From Chloracidobacterium thermophilum B (GTDB lineage: Bacteria > Acidobacteriota > Blastocatellia > Chloracidobacteriales > Chloracidobacteriaceae), in assembly GCF_000226295.1 (NCBI RefSeq), contig NC_016025.1:868001-932000 (forward strand): a stretch of 64,000 bases of DNA. Reading direction: 5' to 3'. The notes under the pieces were generated by a model. It did no database searches. It was not told where the DNA came from and saw nothing but the letters and a program-made list of their open reading frames with translations. Positions 54,179 through 64,000 of this stretch are shown one piece after another. Positions within the stretch are counted from its first letter, which is position 1, and each line of letters starts with the position of its first letter. The position numbers and the translations under genes were made by a program.

Positions 54179-55441
54179 ATGAGAGTCATGGAAGCCAAGC
54201 TACTCAACGGGACAGCAGAGCAGTATCAGGCTCTGGATGAAGCCATCCGTACCGCACAGTTTGTCAGAAACAAATGTGTGCGGTACTGGATGGACAACAA
54301 GAGCGTAAACAAAGCTGTTCTCTATGCCCACTGCAAAGACCTGGCCAAAGAGTTTGACTTTGCCAGGAAGTTAAACTCAGCGGCAAGGCAGGCAAGTGCA
54401 GAGCGAGCTTGGGCTTCCATTTCTCGGTTCTATACCAACTGCAGAAACAAGGCGGTCAAGAAAGGCTATCCGCAGTTCAAGAAGAACTGTCGGTCGGTCG
54501 AGTACAAGCTGTCCGGCTGGAAGCTGTCTACTGACGGCATGTCCATCACGTTCACCGACGGCTTCAACGCAGGAACATTCGCCTTGTACTGCAATGGTGA
54601 GGCAAGACACCATATCCTAAGCTTCAAAATCAATCGGGTGCGGGTGATACGCAGGGCAGATGGATACTATGCCCAGTTCTGCCTGGATGTGGAGCGCAAA
54701 GAGCGGGGAGAATACACAGGCAATGTGATTGGCATTGACTTGGGCTTGCAGGCTTTCTACACCGACCAGAACGGCAACCCTGTAGAGTGTCCCAAGTATC
54801 TGCGGAAAGCAGAGAAGCGGCTAAAGCGCCACCAGCGCAGGTTGAGTAGGAAGTTCAAGAAAGGGGCGAAACCTCAATCCAAGAACTACCACAAGCAAAA
54901 GAAAAGACTAGGCAAAGCACATCTGAAAGTCCAACGCCAGCGTAAAGACTGGGTGATTAAGTTAGCTCGGTGCGTGGTAGCATCTCACGATGTCGTGGTG
55001 TACGAAGACTTGCAGATGAAGAACCTGGTCAAGAACCATCATCTTGCCAAATCCATTCATGATGCTGGCTGGTCTCAATTCACTGCGTGGCTGGACTACT
55101 ACGGCAAGGTGTGGGACAAGGCAGTCGTCAGCGTACCGCCGCAGTACACCACACAGGACTGTAGTAACTGTGGGCGTATGGTAGTAAAAACCCTATCCAC
55201 CAGAACCCATAGTTGTCCTCAATGTGGATTTGAATCAGACAGAGACCAGAATGCGGCTTTGAACATCCTCAAGAAGGGACTAAGCATCTTGGGAATGGAG
55301 TGGCAAAACAGTACCTTTGGGCAAAAGGGAACTGCCTCGAAAGAGGGAACGCTTGGGGAGAGATGCACCGCTGCTTTAGAGGGGCAACCTGATGAAGTAA
55401 GTGCGCTCGCAGAACCAAGAACAAGAATCCCCTGCCTTTAG
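54179..55441 (+). CDS. tnpB: RNA-guided nuclease TnpB of the IS605 family
   Basis: 420 residues, intact. RuvC-like triad: Asp in GIDLGLQAFYTDQNG, Glu in VVYEDLQMKNLVK, Asp in ESDRDQNAALNIL. Zinc finger CSNCGRMVV and CPQCGFE. TnpB cuts DNA with an RNA from the element's right end as guide and helps the element persist. The first ATG is at 54179, another at 54188; TAAAAT at 54168-54173 could be a -10. Its stop codon (55439-55441) lies inside the right-end hairpin, so the gene and the guide RNA overlap. Confidence 0.93.
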   Translation: MRVMEAKLLNGTAEQYQALDEAIRTAQFVRNKCVRYWMDNKSVNKAVLYAHCKDLAKEFDFARKLNSAARQASAERAWASISRFYTNCRNKAVKKGYPQFKKNCRSVEYKLSGWKLSTDGMSITFTDGFNAGTFALYCNGEARHHILSFKINRVRVIRRADGYYAQFCLDVERKERGEYTGNVIGIDLGLQAFYTDQNGNPVECPKYLRKAEKRLKRHQRRLSRKFKKGAKPQSKNYHKQKKRLGKAHLKVQRQRKDWVIKLARCVVASHDVVVYEDLQMKNLVKNHHLAKSIHDAGWSQFTAWLDYYGKVWDKAVVSVPPQYTTQDCSNCGRMVVKTLSTRTHSCPQCGFESDRDQNAALNILKKGLSILGMEWQNSTFGQKGTASKEGTLGERCTAALEGQPDEVSALAEPRTRIPCL

Positions 55442-55458
55442 GCAGGGGAGTATGTCAA
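55300..55458 (+). ncRNA. Probable omega RNA scaffold of the inner element
   Basis: In TnpB elements the guide RNA comes from the 3' end of tnpB and the right end, with the flanking bases as guide. Here it would end at the GAATCCCC hairpin (55429-55448) and TCAA, with the guide starting at about 55459. The 5' boundary is a guess; there is no direct evidence of transcription. Confidence 0.45.
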
Positions 55459-55731
55459 TGGTTTCCAGAGGCAGGCAACGGAATCGCTTGACTCTGGTGC
55501 GGGCTATGGTTTTGCAGATGGTCTGGTTGATCCATGCGCTGCCGATCTCGATCTGGGCAAACGACCGGCTAGTGAGCTTGCGCTAGTGAGCTTGCGCCGT
55601 TCTGGTTTCGGCATCGCCAGGATCGTATTGGCAACCTCTGTGTTACGGGACTGAAGACGCGCCAATTCTTCCGCCTTGACCCGGTTCAGGCGCAGGAAAG
55701 GGAGCTTGAGGGTCTTGGTTACGGTTGCCAT
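55459..55731 (-). pseudogene. Truncated, frameshifted tnpB of the outer element
   Basis: ATG 55731 starts TVTKTLKLPFLRLNRVKAEE and PKPERRKLTS, a TnpB N-terminus unlike the inner one. A 14-bp tandem duplication (TAGTGAGCTTGCGC at 55570-55583 and 55584-55597) breaks the frame. With one copy removed the frame continues as FAQIEIGSAWINQTICKT and RCLPLETIDI up to the inner element's right end, where it is cut off. The catalytic part is absent, so it is dead. Confidence 0.78.
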
Positions 55732-55811
55732 GGTGATATGATGCACTATCTTCCGAACGAATATCAGGAGCAATTCTTCGCTATCCATCCCCGCCCTGAA
55801 GGGAGGGGCTT

Positions 55812-58800
55812 TTCGCGGGGAAGCCCGGTAAACTGGCAATGATGGCTTTCGCTTCGCGCTGGGCGGCCTCAACCTGTCGCACCAGGTAGGCGCGGTCGCT
55901 GTTGTCCCAGCAACCGCCGCCGCTGACACTGTAACTGACGACCAGGCGCCCCGGTTTGCCAATGGCCTGCCCCCGCCCACTCGCTCCCAAGTAAGAACCG
56001 GTGTATCCAGAGCCCCACGACCCACGGCGTATCCAGACGGCAAAATCCGCCAGCGCCCCGTCAAATGCGCCAATTTTCAAACTGCTGACCCCTTCGATGC
56101 CGCCGCCTTTGAATAGCCCAACCGCCATGTCAGAAGGCACGTCGCCCTGCGGACGGTCCTTCAACATTTTTTCCGCCCAGGCGCGGATAGCCTGCGGATG
56201 TTGTAGTTCATCGGTTGTGGACACCGGCTCAATGTAGGCCTGGACGGTGGCCGTCACACGGCTCTCCCACCCGTAGGGGCCTTTGATGACCGCGGGCTTG
56301 CGGGTCAAAACAAGCCCATCCTTCGAGTTTGGCCCGCTTGATGGTTTCCAGGTCATGCGTCGCCGAAGCTTCCGCCCTGGCAATATCGGTGAGATAGCGC
56401 CGGAGCAGGTCGGCATCGAGTTCGGGCTTGGCGGTCAACGGCAGCGAGCGCGTCAGGGGCCGTGGTCGGACGACCCGGCCCAACCGGCTGATCATGGCGC
56501 CTTCAATGGCTTCCCGCGCCTGCACAACACCTTCGTACACACGAAGAAACTTCTGGATGGCTTTGACGGCGGCGACCTGTTTCTCCCGGTCAGACATCAG
56601 CCACCCCTTGATGACGCTATAGGGTGCGCCTTCCGCCTCCAGCGACCGCGTCCCTTCCGCCGTGATTTCCAGTGCCCTGAAAACGGTTTGCAGCCGTTCA
56701 TATTGCTCGACGGCCTTCCGGCCACGGTCGGTATCCAGCGCCAGTTCGGCGGCCCGGCGTTCTTCAAAGGTACGCACAATGGCTTCGGCCGTGGCTTGCC
56801 GGGCCTGTTGCCGCCACGACTCACGGGCCGCCAGGAGGGTATCGAGCGCCCGGCGCTGTCCCCGGTCAAGAGACGACGCCCACGCTTCCGCCGTGGTCGC
56901 ATCCTGGGGCAGATTCACGCCCCACATTTTGCCCAGGTCAGTGAGGTCCTCATTGACCTTGCGAGTTCCGGCACAGGCCCGCATCAGTGGGCCATCCTGG
57001 GTAAACAGTCCCGGCCGCCCCTGGTTGACGGTGGCCTGAATGGCTCTGGCCAGCGCCAGAATGGCCAGGCGATTGGCGCCCGAACCGAAGTCCGTCGCCG
57101 TTGAGCGGCGGATGAAATCCTGCGCCACGGCTTCGGCTTCTCCGTCACACATGGCGTCCACAAACTGGCGTGCGCCGGGCACCCCGCCGACATCCAGCCC
57201 CCCCAGATCAACCAGTCGTGCCTGGTCGTCAAAACGACTGGCGGCGTAGAGGCGGTCGAGTTGCTGGTCGAACAGCGTCTGTGCCCCCAAGGTGATGACC
57301 GTTTCGCCGAGGGCTTCGACCAGCGCCGGCAGCGCCGTTTCAGGCACGAGCAGATACATCACGGCCCGGAGAAAAGCCGCGTTGTCACCCTGTTTGAAGG
57401 CGTACAGCGATTGGAAGACCATCCCGAAAAAGGTGTTTTCCACGAGGGTCCGGCTCAGCGCCATGACGAGTTCGACATCGCTTTGCGCGGTGGTGATGCT
57501 GTTCAGTACACCGGCCCACATGGACGCTGACCCCAGATAATCCACCACCTTCAGCCCTTGGGCCCGCGCCGAAGTGCCGATCTCGGTCAACAGATCAACT
57601 GTGCCGCTTCGGTAGCGCCCCTCGGCCGGTGGAAAGATGCGCCCGATGTCCAGCATCTGACCGGCCCGCTTGAGCAGTTCCTGCCCCAGTTCGGTGAGTT
57701 CCAGAAGCTCTTTCAGACGGTTCTTTTTCCCTGCTTCGGCCTGGCGAATCCTTTCCAGGGCAAGGCGCTGCTGGCGCAGGGCATCTATCGTGCCGTCCGC
57801 TTCAGCCTGGCGTACCTTTTCGATGGTTTGCCGGGCGGCCCGGGCATGCTCGGCATAGCTGCCCCCCCCCATGCCCTCGACGATCCGAAAATCATTTTCC
57901 AGCCGGTCGAGGGCTTGCCGGCGGCGTTCCGGGGTTGGCTCCTCCAGGTGATGCGGTCAATCTCGGCCTGGTAGGCGACTTCCGAATACCGCAGGATCAT
58001 CTCCGTCAGCCGGTTGCCGAGTTCCTGCAAACCGGCGTCCGGGTAATTGCCGAAATGCTGTCTGAGCAGGATGTCGAGTTCGGCCGGCGTGGCTTTCTCA
58101 ACGGCGCGGGCCAGGCTCAGCAGCGAGGTGTAGGCTGGATCGGAGAGCAGCGGATCATCGGCAATGAGTTGCCTGACCCCCGGTGCGGCCTGTGCCAGCG
58201 TGTGGGCGCGGGGCAGGTACTTGAGCATCCGCTTGAGCCGCGTCCTGGCATTCAGGTGGGGCACATCGAGCACCTCCAGGCGCAGGTGGCGGGCCATGTC
58301 CAGGCAACCGCCGGGTGCCGTCGAAGTCTGGCTGCGGAAGTAATCCACGCCCAGTCCTTCGAGGATCGGGCGGTAGCGCTCCCAGAGCGTCTGTCCCTGC
58401 CCGCCGCCCGTATCGTTGAAGACGCTCTCACGTAAAAACCCACGCGCATCAAACATCCGGTCATAATCGCCGTTGCGGGCGGCTTCATGGCGCAACCGGG
58501 CCATCATCGAGGCATAGGCCAACTCGCCGGCCGGGTCGCCACGCCACAGTTCGATGGTGCGCGTTTTGCCATCGGGGTAGATGAGTTCAATCCTTTTGAG
58601 ATTACGTCTGGCCCAGTCAATCCCGCCCTGGGTTTCAAACACATGGGATTCGACTTCCGCTCCCTCGGCCGTGACGACGACATCGAAATCCCGGAGTTGA
58701 AACCCCTGCGCCCCCAGCGTCTCCAGAATGGCAGCGCCGCAGGCATCGCGGACCTGACGGTTGACCTCCACATCCGCCCCAAAGATGGTGAAATCAAAGT

Positions 58801-59302
58801 CGCTCCCCACATTGACCGGCTGGTTGGAATCGGGCCACGAACCAGAGTCGCCAATGGCACTCAGGCTGCGCCCCTGGGGAGTCCCAACCCATGAGCGCAA
58901 GGCCCTCTGGCGGCCTTCCAGAATGGCCTGGCGGACTTTGCCCTGGTAAGTGCGCTGTTTGACCTCGATTTGGGCAAACTGCTGCCGTATGTCCTCCGCG
59001 AGTTGTCCCCGCTGCTGTGCCAGGTTGAGTGCGCGCAGGGTATCAATCACAGGTACATTGGGCACGAGCTGCCGGATGCGCTCGGACAGCGTCACCGGAG
59101 ACTGGCCATCCCAGTTCAGAACAGCCCGCCCGACTTCATTCAGAGCGGGCAGGTCCTGTGGCGTAACACCGGCAACGGGTTGACCGGCGTGGAGACTGAG
59201 AAAGCACAGAACCGTGAACAGCACACCGAGACGAACTGAAAACCACCACGGGGAAAACCTTCTCCCAACGGGAAGCGGCGCGAAAACCCGGAGGCAACGC
59301 AT
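55812..59302 (-). pseudogene. Decayed large exported protein with nucleotidyltransferase-like motif
   Basis: Start ATG 59302 is preceded by AAGGAGC. Signal segment LGVLFTVLCFLSLHAGQ, helical region, then GSDFDFTIFG followed about 35 residues later by LRDFDVVV, the acidic pattern of the nucleotidyltransferase fold. Frame 1 runs to about 57950, where DRIT should continue as LEEPTPERRRQALDRLEN in the next frame (one-base deletion). That frame runs through a long helical region to about 56322, where AKL should continue as KDGLVLTRKPAVIKGPYG in a third frame (one-base insertion). The third part ends at the IS at 55812. The downstream part may be at 53279-53993. Function unknown; nothing here is likely expressed whole. 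Confidence 0.72.
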
Positions 59303-59439
59303 GGCCATGCTCCTTGTCTGTGAACTTGCGCGGCCGGGGGCAGAACCACTCCCCCCGGAGACCGCTCACCCCTACAAGCGAGAATGGCGTCCAAAGTGTG
59401 CCAGTCTGGTTGTGTGCTCAATGTGACCGGGGCTGCCGA

Positions 59440-60675
59440 CTAGTTGACATCGGCAGCGGTGAGTTCCCAGTCGCCAAACGGATCAGGCAACCTTGCCCAG
59501 GCGGCCAGACCCCGTTCGGCTTCGGTGTCGGTCAGCAGACAGGCGTCAAGGGCGGCTTCAATGGCCTCCCGGTTCATCCGCCGGTCGCCAATGAAAACCA
59601 GTTCCTGGCGTCGGTCGCCGAAGAGGCCCTCGAAAAGGGAGCGGATTTCGGCACGCATGGCATCATCCACGCCCCATTCGCTCTCCGGTTGGGTGGCCCA
59701 CCAGTAACCGCCGGGTTCGATCCGACAGGCTCCGCCGGCCTGACTCCAGACACCTACCATAGCCATGCGGGTGGCCAGCCAGAAAAAGCCCTTTGACCGT
59801 AACACCCCGTGCCACTCCTGACCGTCAGTTTCACCGTGGAAAAACGCCCACAGCCGTTCGGGATGAAACGGACGCCGCCGCCGATAGACAAAGCTGGATA
59901 TGCCGTAGGTCTCGGTTTCCGGCGGATGCTCGCCACGTAACTCCCTGAGCCAGCCGGCGGACTGACTGGCGCGCTCAAAGCTGAAGCGTCCTGTCCCAAG
60001 CACTTCTGTCAGCGGCACGACACCAAACCGGCAGTCCAGCAGACGGGCTTCCGGGTTGAGACGCCGCAGGATGCCCCGCAACCGGGCCAGTTCCTCCGGG
60101 GTCACAAGGTCAGCCTTGTTGATGAGCAGGACATCGGCAAACTCGACCTGTTCGATGAGCAGATCGGCAATGGTCCGGTCATCTTCCGGGCCAACTTCAA
60201 GCTGGCGTTCAGCAAGGCTTTGTGCCGCCTGGTAGTCGTGCAGAAAGTTCCGGGCATCCACGACCGTCACCATGGTGTCGAGACGGGTGATGTCCGACAG
60301 GCTGTTCCCGGACGCATCGGTAAACGTAAAAGTTTCTGCCACGGGCAGGGGTTCAGAAATGCCGGTGGACTCGATGAGCAGGTAATCAAACCGTCCTTCC
60401 CGCGCCAGCTTTCCGACTTCCACGAGCAGGTCTTCCCGCAGCGTACAGCAGATGCAGCCGTTCGACATTTCGACGAGCTTTTCCTCGACCCGGTTGAGCG
60501 CGGCTCCACCCTGGGCGACGAGTTGTGCGTCTATGTTGACCTCGCTCATGTCATTGACGATGACCGCCACACGCTTTCCCTCGCGGTTTTGCAGGATGTG
60601 GTTGAGCAGGGTGGTTTTCCCGGCTCCAAGGAAACCGGACAACACGGTAACGGGCAAACGCTGGGATATGGACAT
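59440..60675 (-). CDS. CobW/COG0523-family metal-trafficking GTPase
   Basis: 411 residues from ATG 60675 (AAAGGAG upstream; the longer frame lies in repeat and permease sequence). GTPase motifs [13 protein letters not shown] (P-loop), [10 protein letters not shown] (Walker B), and INKADLVT (base recognition); metal motif [11 protein letters not shown]-terminal domain with [12 protein letters not shown] and [16 protein letters not shown]0523 members pass zinc, cobalt or nickel to client proteins; the His-rich tail expected of zinc chaperones is limited here. The client is unknown. Preceding ABC genes read in the same direction. Confidence 0.9.
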   Translation of the reverse strand: MSISQRLPVTVLSGFLGAGKTTLLNHILQNREGKRVAVIVNDMSEVNIDAQLVAQGGAALNRVEEKLVEMSNGCICCTLREDLLVEVGKLAREGRFDYLLIESTGISEPLPVAETFTFTDASGNSLSDITRLDTMVTVVDARNFLHDYQAAQSLAERQLEVGPEDDRTIADLLIEQVEFADVLLINKADLVTPEELARLRGILRRLNPEARLLDCRFGVVPLTEVLGTGRFSFERASQSAGWLRELRGEHPPETETYGISSFVYRRRRPFHPERLWAFFHGETDGQEWHGVLRSKGFFWLATRMAMVGVWSQAGGACRIEPGGYWWATQPESEWGVDDAMRAEIRSLFEGLFGDRRQELVFIGDRRMNREAIEAALDACLLTDTEAERGLAAWARLPDPFGDWELTAADVN

Positions 60676-60709
60676 TGACGCCGAAGCTCCTTTCCTGAGT
60701 AAAGCGTTT

Positions 60710-60774
60710 CCTGGGAGCGCGCGCGTCTCGCGCGCCTGATTTTCAACCTCATCGTGCGGGCAGGATGCCCGCAC
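60710..60774. repeat. Dispersed palindromic repeat at the ABC permease 3' end
   Basis: Two dyads: GCGCGCG-TCT-CGCGCGC around 60717-60735 and GTGCGGGCA-GGA-TGCCCGCAC (60754-60774). The second lies over the permease stop region, so its last codons read SAGILPAR. This pattern (GCGGGCATCCTGCCCGC) is known to me as an interspersed element in several bacteria; the function is unknown, possibly mRNA end protection. Confidence 0.6.
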
Positions 60775-62179
60775 TCCCAGCCCGCGTGCCTGCCACCCAA
60801 AGCAGGACGCCCCCCAGACCCAACCACAAACCACCAGCCAGGGCCAGGTGCGGATACAACGCCGAAAGAGGCGGTTCGCGCAGGGTGAAGCGCGGCCAGG
60901 TTGGCACTTCTTCAGCGCGAATGAGGTCGTTGGGCAGGACGCGCCGCGCAAACCGTTCACGCCACGTCTTCTGGAAAGCCAACACCTGGTCGTAAAACGC
61001 CAGCCAGCGGTCGGCATCCACGCCGGAAAGCCCATCCAGAAGCGACTGCATCAGGGCTGTTGGTGAAAGCCACGCCAGGCGCGAACGCCATTGGTGACGA
61101 CGGCGGCGCGCCTGTTCCTCGGATTCCCACAACGGACGCATGTCGGACTCTATGGCAGCCAATCGCGCCAGCGCCTGCAGGGAGAAGTCTTCTGGCGGAA
61201 GCGCCGTCGGTGCACCTTGGGCGGCAAGGTAGCGGGCTGTCAGTTCCTTTTCGTTGGCCTCAAAGGCGCGGTCAGCCGAACGCCGTGCATTGACGAGTTC
61301 GATGGGGGACGGCCCGGGAGCCAACCCGTTGGCGACTCCCGCACCAGCCGCCGGAATGAGAAGGCCCCACACCAACCACACCACTGACAACACCACGGCG
61401 TTCGTTGCCGAAGCCCACCCGCCAGCCGCCACGACAGCCACCACCGCCAGCCACAGCCAGACATACACCGCGACCAGCCCCATCCAGAGGACAAGCCGCA
61501 GCAGGGCCGCTCCCGATGGCCCTTCGGTCAGCAAAAAGGCCAGCAGGCCCGCCCCCCACATGGTTCCCACCAGCCAGACGCCCCGGGCCGCAAGCTTTGT
61601 CACCAGCAACGCAAAGGGGGTGATGGGCTGCGCCAACACCAGCGCCAGCGTTCCCCGCTCACGTTCGCCCGACAGCACATCGTAACCAAAAGCAAAAACC
61701 ATGAGCGGCAGCAGGAAGGTGACCACAAAGGCGATGTCAAACCACCCGGTTGCCGCATGGAGCGGGTTTTCCGGGTCGGGTTGTACGGCTGCCTCGCGCA
61801 TGGTGATGCGAAAGGCGTAGGGACGCAGGTCGCGGTCGCCAATGGCAAAGGTTGCCAGGGGCGCAGGCGGCAGCACGGCCGGTTGAAAGACCCGGAACAT
61901 ACCAGCAATCAACGGGCGGCGTGCGTCGAATTCACGGTCCGGCGCCTGCTTTTGCTCCAATGCGGCCACGGCCTCACGGTAGGCGGTCAGGCGCTCATCG
62001 GCGGACTTCTGGAACGCGGCGCTGGCCGTTTGCTGGAAGGTTGTCCAGCGCAGGCCGTTGTAAGCCCCGAAGACACACAGGCCAGACAGGACCAGCCCAA
62101 CCAGCCACAGACTCTTTTCCCGCAGAAGGTGCTGCCACTCGTGCCGGAAGACGGACAGCCAAAGTTTTGCGTGCATCAT
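60749..62179 (-). CDS. ABC-2 type permease with large periplasmic loop (DUF3526-like), second copy
   Basis: 476 residues. First helix after an N-terminal [13 protein letters not shown] (cytoplasmic amphipathic start), a large loop of about 140 residues, then five more helices ([56 protein letters not shown]). The segment [16 protein letters not shown] is typical of ABC-2 permeases. The tail is derived from the dispersed repeat. It follows the sister permease by 18 bp. Confidence 0.85.
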   Translation of the reverse strand: MMHAKLWLSVFRHEWQHLLREKSLWLVGLVLSGLCVFGAYNGLRWTTFQQTASAAFQKSADERLTAYREAVAALEQKQAPDREFDARRPLIAGMFRVFQPAVLPPAPLATFAIGDRDLRPYAFRITMREAAVQPDPENPLHAATGWFDIAFVVTFLLPLMVFAFGYDVLSGERERGTLALVLAQPITPFALLVTKLAARGVWLVGTMWGAGLLAFLLTEGPSGAALLRLVLWMGLVAVYVWLWLAVVAVVAAGGWASATNAVVLSVVWLVWGLLIPAAGAGVANGLAPGPSPIELVNARRSADRAFEANEKELTARYLAAQGAPTALPPEDFSLQALARLAAIESDMRPLWESEEQARRRRHQWRSRLAWLSPTALMQSLLDGLSGVDADRWLAFYDQVLAFQKTWRERFARRVLPNDLIRAEEVPTWPRFTLREPPLSALYPHLALAGGLWLGLGGVLLWVAGTRAGSAGILPAR

Positions 62180-62197
62180 GGAAACAAGGTTGCCGGT

Positions 62198-63616
62198 TCA
62201 GGTTGTCGCTGTCAGACCGCGTGCTGCGCTGGAGAGCGCCAGAAGGGAGAAACCCAACCAACCACCGAGCCAGGCCAGCGCCAACCACTGCCGTTTCAGC
62301 GCCAGCGTCAGCGGCGGCGGGGTGTAGGTAAAAGGCTGGACACTCGTCCAAAGCCGGGTATCGGCAACGTAGGTTTCATCCGTCGCCAGCGTTGAGTTGT
62401 AGGCCCAGTCTTCGTTGAGGGTTTTGATGAGCGGTTGGCGGTAGCGCTCGGCGGCGTCGGCAAAGTCCAGGTGGTGGAAGACATCCGTTCCGGCCAGGGC
62501 CATCGAGAGGCTGCGGACGGCCAGCACCGGCGCGACGACGGCGGCGGCGTTGTGCAGCGCCACCTGCCGCTCAAATGCTGACCACAGGCGGGCATAGTGA
62601 TGGGCATAGACCTGGTTGCTGTGCTCTTCGCTTTCCTGCATCAGCAAGCCAGCCGGATTGATGGGCAAGTCTTCGAGACGCCTGGCGTTGTATTGGGCCA
62701 GCAACCTGGCCTCGAAGGCTTTGAGTCGTTCTTCCTGGGGATTGTGACCATCAATCCCCTGCCTGATGTCGTGTGCGACGGCGGCATCAAAAGCTGCGCG
62801 GGCGGGCGTCGGATACCAGCGGGCCGCCAGGTCAGTCACCATCCGCGGCACGACAAAACTACTCACCGCCCAGAATGTCAACATACCCAACAGTGTCATC
62901 CGCGCTGACCAACGGGACGACACCGCCAGGGTCAGCGCCAGAAAGATGAAACCGTAGAGCAGATAGCTGACCACCATCAGGGCCAGGCGGACGAAATCCC
63001 ACGGGGCATCCTCCAGCCACCACAGAAGCAGGAAACTACTGACCGCAGCCGGCAGCAACGCCACACCCAGGGCGGCCCCGATGCCGGCCAGCTTGCCCGC
63101 GAGCAGCGTCCGGGGGCGAACGCCAAGGCTGAGGAGATAGCGCAGCGTACCGTGTTCGCGTTCGCCGGCAAGGGCGTCGAAGGCCAGGACGATGATGAGC
63201 AGCGGGAGCAGGTACTGCAACACCCCGGCGGCGGTGAGCGCGAGCAGGCGTTGGGTACGTCCATCCTGGGCGGCAGCGCCGGTGAGATCATGGCGTTTGT
63301 GAGCTTCGAGAAAAGCCACGACGCCGGCGTGCTCATCCACGCCAATATCAACGAACGCCAGCGCCGTCTGGGGCTTGAAGGCATAGACGCCGTAGTGGGC
63401 CGCCGCATGGGGATTCTTCGGCGGCTGTGTCACCCAGTGCTCGCGGGCGACAGCGTTCGCGGCAGTGCGCTGGGCGCGAACCGTCTGCGTCTGTTGCCAA
63501 CCGACGATGAGGACGGCCAGAAGGCAGAGTCCAACGGCGCTGCACAGCCAGCGAAAGCGGCGGTCGCGGAGCAGGCCTCGGAACTCCTGCCGGGCAATGA
63601 TCAACCATCCAGCCAT
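62198..63616 (-). CDS. ABC-2 type permease with large periplasmic loop (DUF3526-like), first copy
   Basis: 472 residues from ATG 63616 (GGGGAGAA upstream; the frame extending to 63679 enters the ATPase gene spacer). Plan like its sister: RQEFRGLLRDRRFRW, helix GLCLLAVLIVGWQQ, loop, then a helix set with AGEREHGTLRYLLSLG and further membrane segments near the end of the protein. It lies 28 bp after the ATPase stop, so the three genes form one operon. The exported substrate is unknown. Confidence 0.87.
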   Translation of the reverse strand: MAGWLIIARQEFRGLLRDRRFRWLCSAVGLCLLAVLIVGWQQTQTVRAQRTAANAVAREHWVTQPPKNPHAAAHYGVYAFKPQTALAFVDIGVDEHAGVVAFLEAHKRHDLTGAAAQDGRTQRLLALTAAGVLQYLLPLLIIVLAFDALAGEREHGTLRYLLSLGVRPRTLLAGKLAGIGAALGVALLPAAVSSFLLLWWLEDAPWDFVRLALMVVSYLLYGFIFLALTLAVSSRWSARMTLLGMLTFWAVSSFVVPRMVTDLAARWYPTPARAAFDAAVAHDIRQGIDGHNPQEERLKAFEARLLAQYNARRLEDLPINPAGLLMQESEEHSNQVYAHHYARLWSAFERQVALHNAAAVVAPVLAVRSLSMALAGTDVFHHLDFADAAERYRQPLIKTLNEDWAYNSTLATDETYVADTRLWTSVQPFTYTPPPLTLALKRQWLALAWLGGWLGFSLLALSSAARGLTATT

Positions 63617-63644
63617 ATTGTTCGGTTCTCCCCGGTGGCGGGGT

Positions 63645-64000
63645 TCAGTTCCGCATGTAGTCGAGATAAAGCTGTTCAAGCGCCTGGGGTGTCAGGTCAG
63701 TGCCGGTCAGGGTCGTCAACAGTTTTCCCTGGCGCATGATGCCGATGTGCATACCGATTTCTCTGGCGCGGAACAGATCGTGGGTCGCCATCAGGACGGC
63801 CATGCCCTGGGCGGCCAGCCGGGTCAGCAGTTGTGAAAACTCATTGGCAGCTTGTGGGTCCAGTCCCGAAGTTGGTTCGTCCAGCAGAAGGGCTTTGGCT
63901 TCTTTGGCCAGGGCAATGGCGATGCCGACCTTCTGGCGCATCCCTTTGGAGTACGTGGCTACGCGCCGCTCGGCAGCCTCGGCAGACAAACCAACACCGG
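63645..64000 (-). CDS. ABC transporter ATP-binding protein, 5' end outside window
   Basis: The C-terminal 118 residues are visible. ABC signature YSKGMRQKVGIAIAL, Walker B ALLLDEPTSGLDP, switch His in MATHDLFRA. The frame stays open at the window end. With the two downstream permeases it makes an ABC-2 exporter; transcription runs from outside the window through both permeases, perhaps to the CobW gene. Confidence 0.93.
   Translation of the reverse strand, partial: GVGLSAEAAERRVATYSKGMRQKVGIAIALAKEAKALLLDEPTSGLDPQAANEFSQLLTRLAAQGMAVLMATHDLFRAREIGMHIGIMRQGKLLTTLTGTDLTPQALEQLYLDYMRN

Larger units (their letters stand above)
53994..55815. mobile_element. Nested IS200/IS605-type (TnpB) elements
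   Basis: Outer element, minus strand: a left-end-like hairpin at 55789-55808, a tnpB N-terminal remnant (55459-55731), and a right end at 53994-54024 with a CCCGCC/GGCGGG hairpin ending in TCAA. Inner element, plus strand: a left-end hairpin near 54107-54127, intact tnpB, and a right end hairpin CCCCTGCC/GGCAGGGG (55429-55448) ending in TCAA at 55455-55458. Both right ends share the pattern GAATCCCC-hairpin-GAG-GTCAA. No tnpA is present, so movement needs a helper in trans. Exact left boundaries are uncertain. Confidence 0.75.

Overview
The window is one 64 kb piece of a high-GC (about 60%) bacterial chromosome. Several things point to an Acidobacteriota member, possibly a Chloracidobacterium-like one: an acidobacterial-type VWA protein, a TPR-tailed Ser/Thr kinase paired with an ECF sigma factor, a kinase/PP2C/FHA-protease cassette, DUF2059 paralogues and HpnCDE squalene genes. 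This placement rests on gene content only. No rRNA, tRNA, CRISPR array or replication origin was seen.

Layout. 0-10 kb is defence-like accessory DNA: the 3' part of a giant DUF1998 helicase (DruE/MrfA-like), a P-domain nuclease, and an AT-richer island holding a UPF1/DNA2-type helicase split in two at an A8 tract. 10-20.4 kb holds a VWA/OmpA pair, a BNR/sortilin-type propeller protein, and an operon of alpha-E, Anbu peptidase, Hpt, SDR and BluB. 20.5-23 kb is a PstI/BsuBI-type restriction-modification pair, followed by a hybrid histidine kinase. 26-28 kb carries hpnC and hpnD; hpnE lies at 39-41 kb. Between them are three DUF2059 paralogues, the circularly permuted ATP-grasp partner of the Anbu system, CofH, a WG-repeat protein, a TPR/ankyrin protein, acetate kinase and small BON/LysM proteins. 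41-53 kb is signalling: a TPR kinase and its sigma factor, both apparently frameshifted, a multidomain peptidoglycan hydrolase, two TPR/PH-like paralogues, and a kinase, PP2C and FHA-protease set. 53.3-59.3 kb is a decayed locus: a large exported nucleotidyltransferase-like gene with two frameshifts, apparently split by nested IS200/IS605-type elements. 59.4-64 kb holds a CobW-type metallochaperone GTPase and an ABC-2 exporter that runs off the end.

How genes work together. HpnC, HpnD and HpnE together make squalene from farnesyl diphosphate. Anbu, alpha-E and the ATP-grasp protein form one predicted peptide-modification system split over two loci. The kinase, phosphatase and FHA-protease form a phospho-signalling cassette.

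The strongest leads are the helicase split at an A8 tract, the nested TnpB elements with a 14-bp duplication breaking the inner tnpB, the decayed giant gene, and the frameshifts in both members of the kinase/sigma pair. Whether these frameshifts are real or assembly errors cannot be decided from one sequence.
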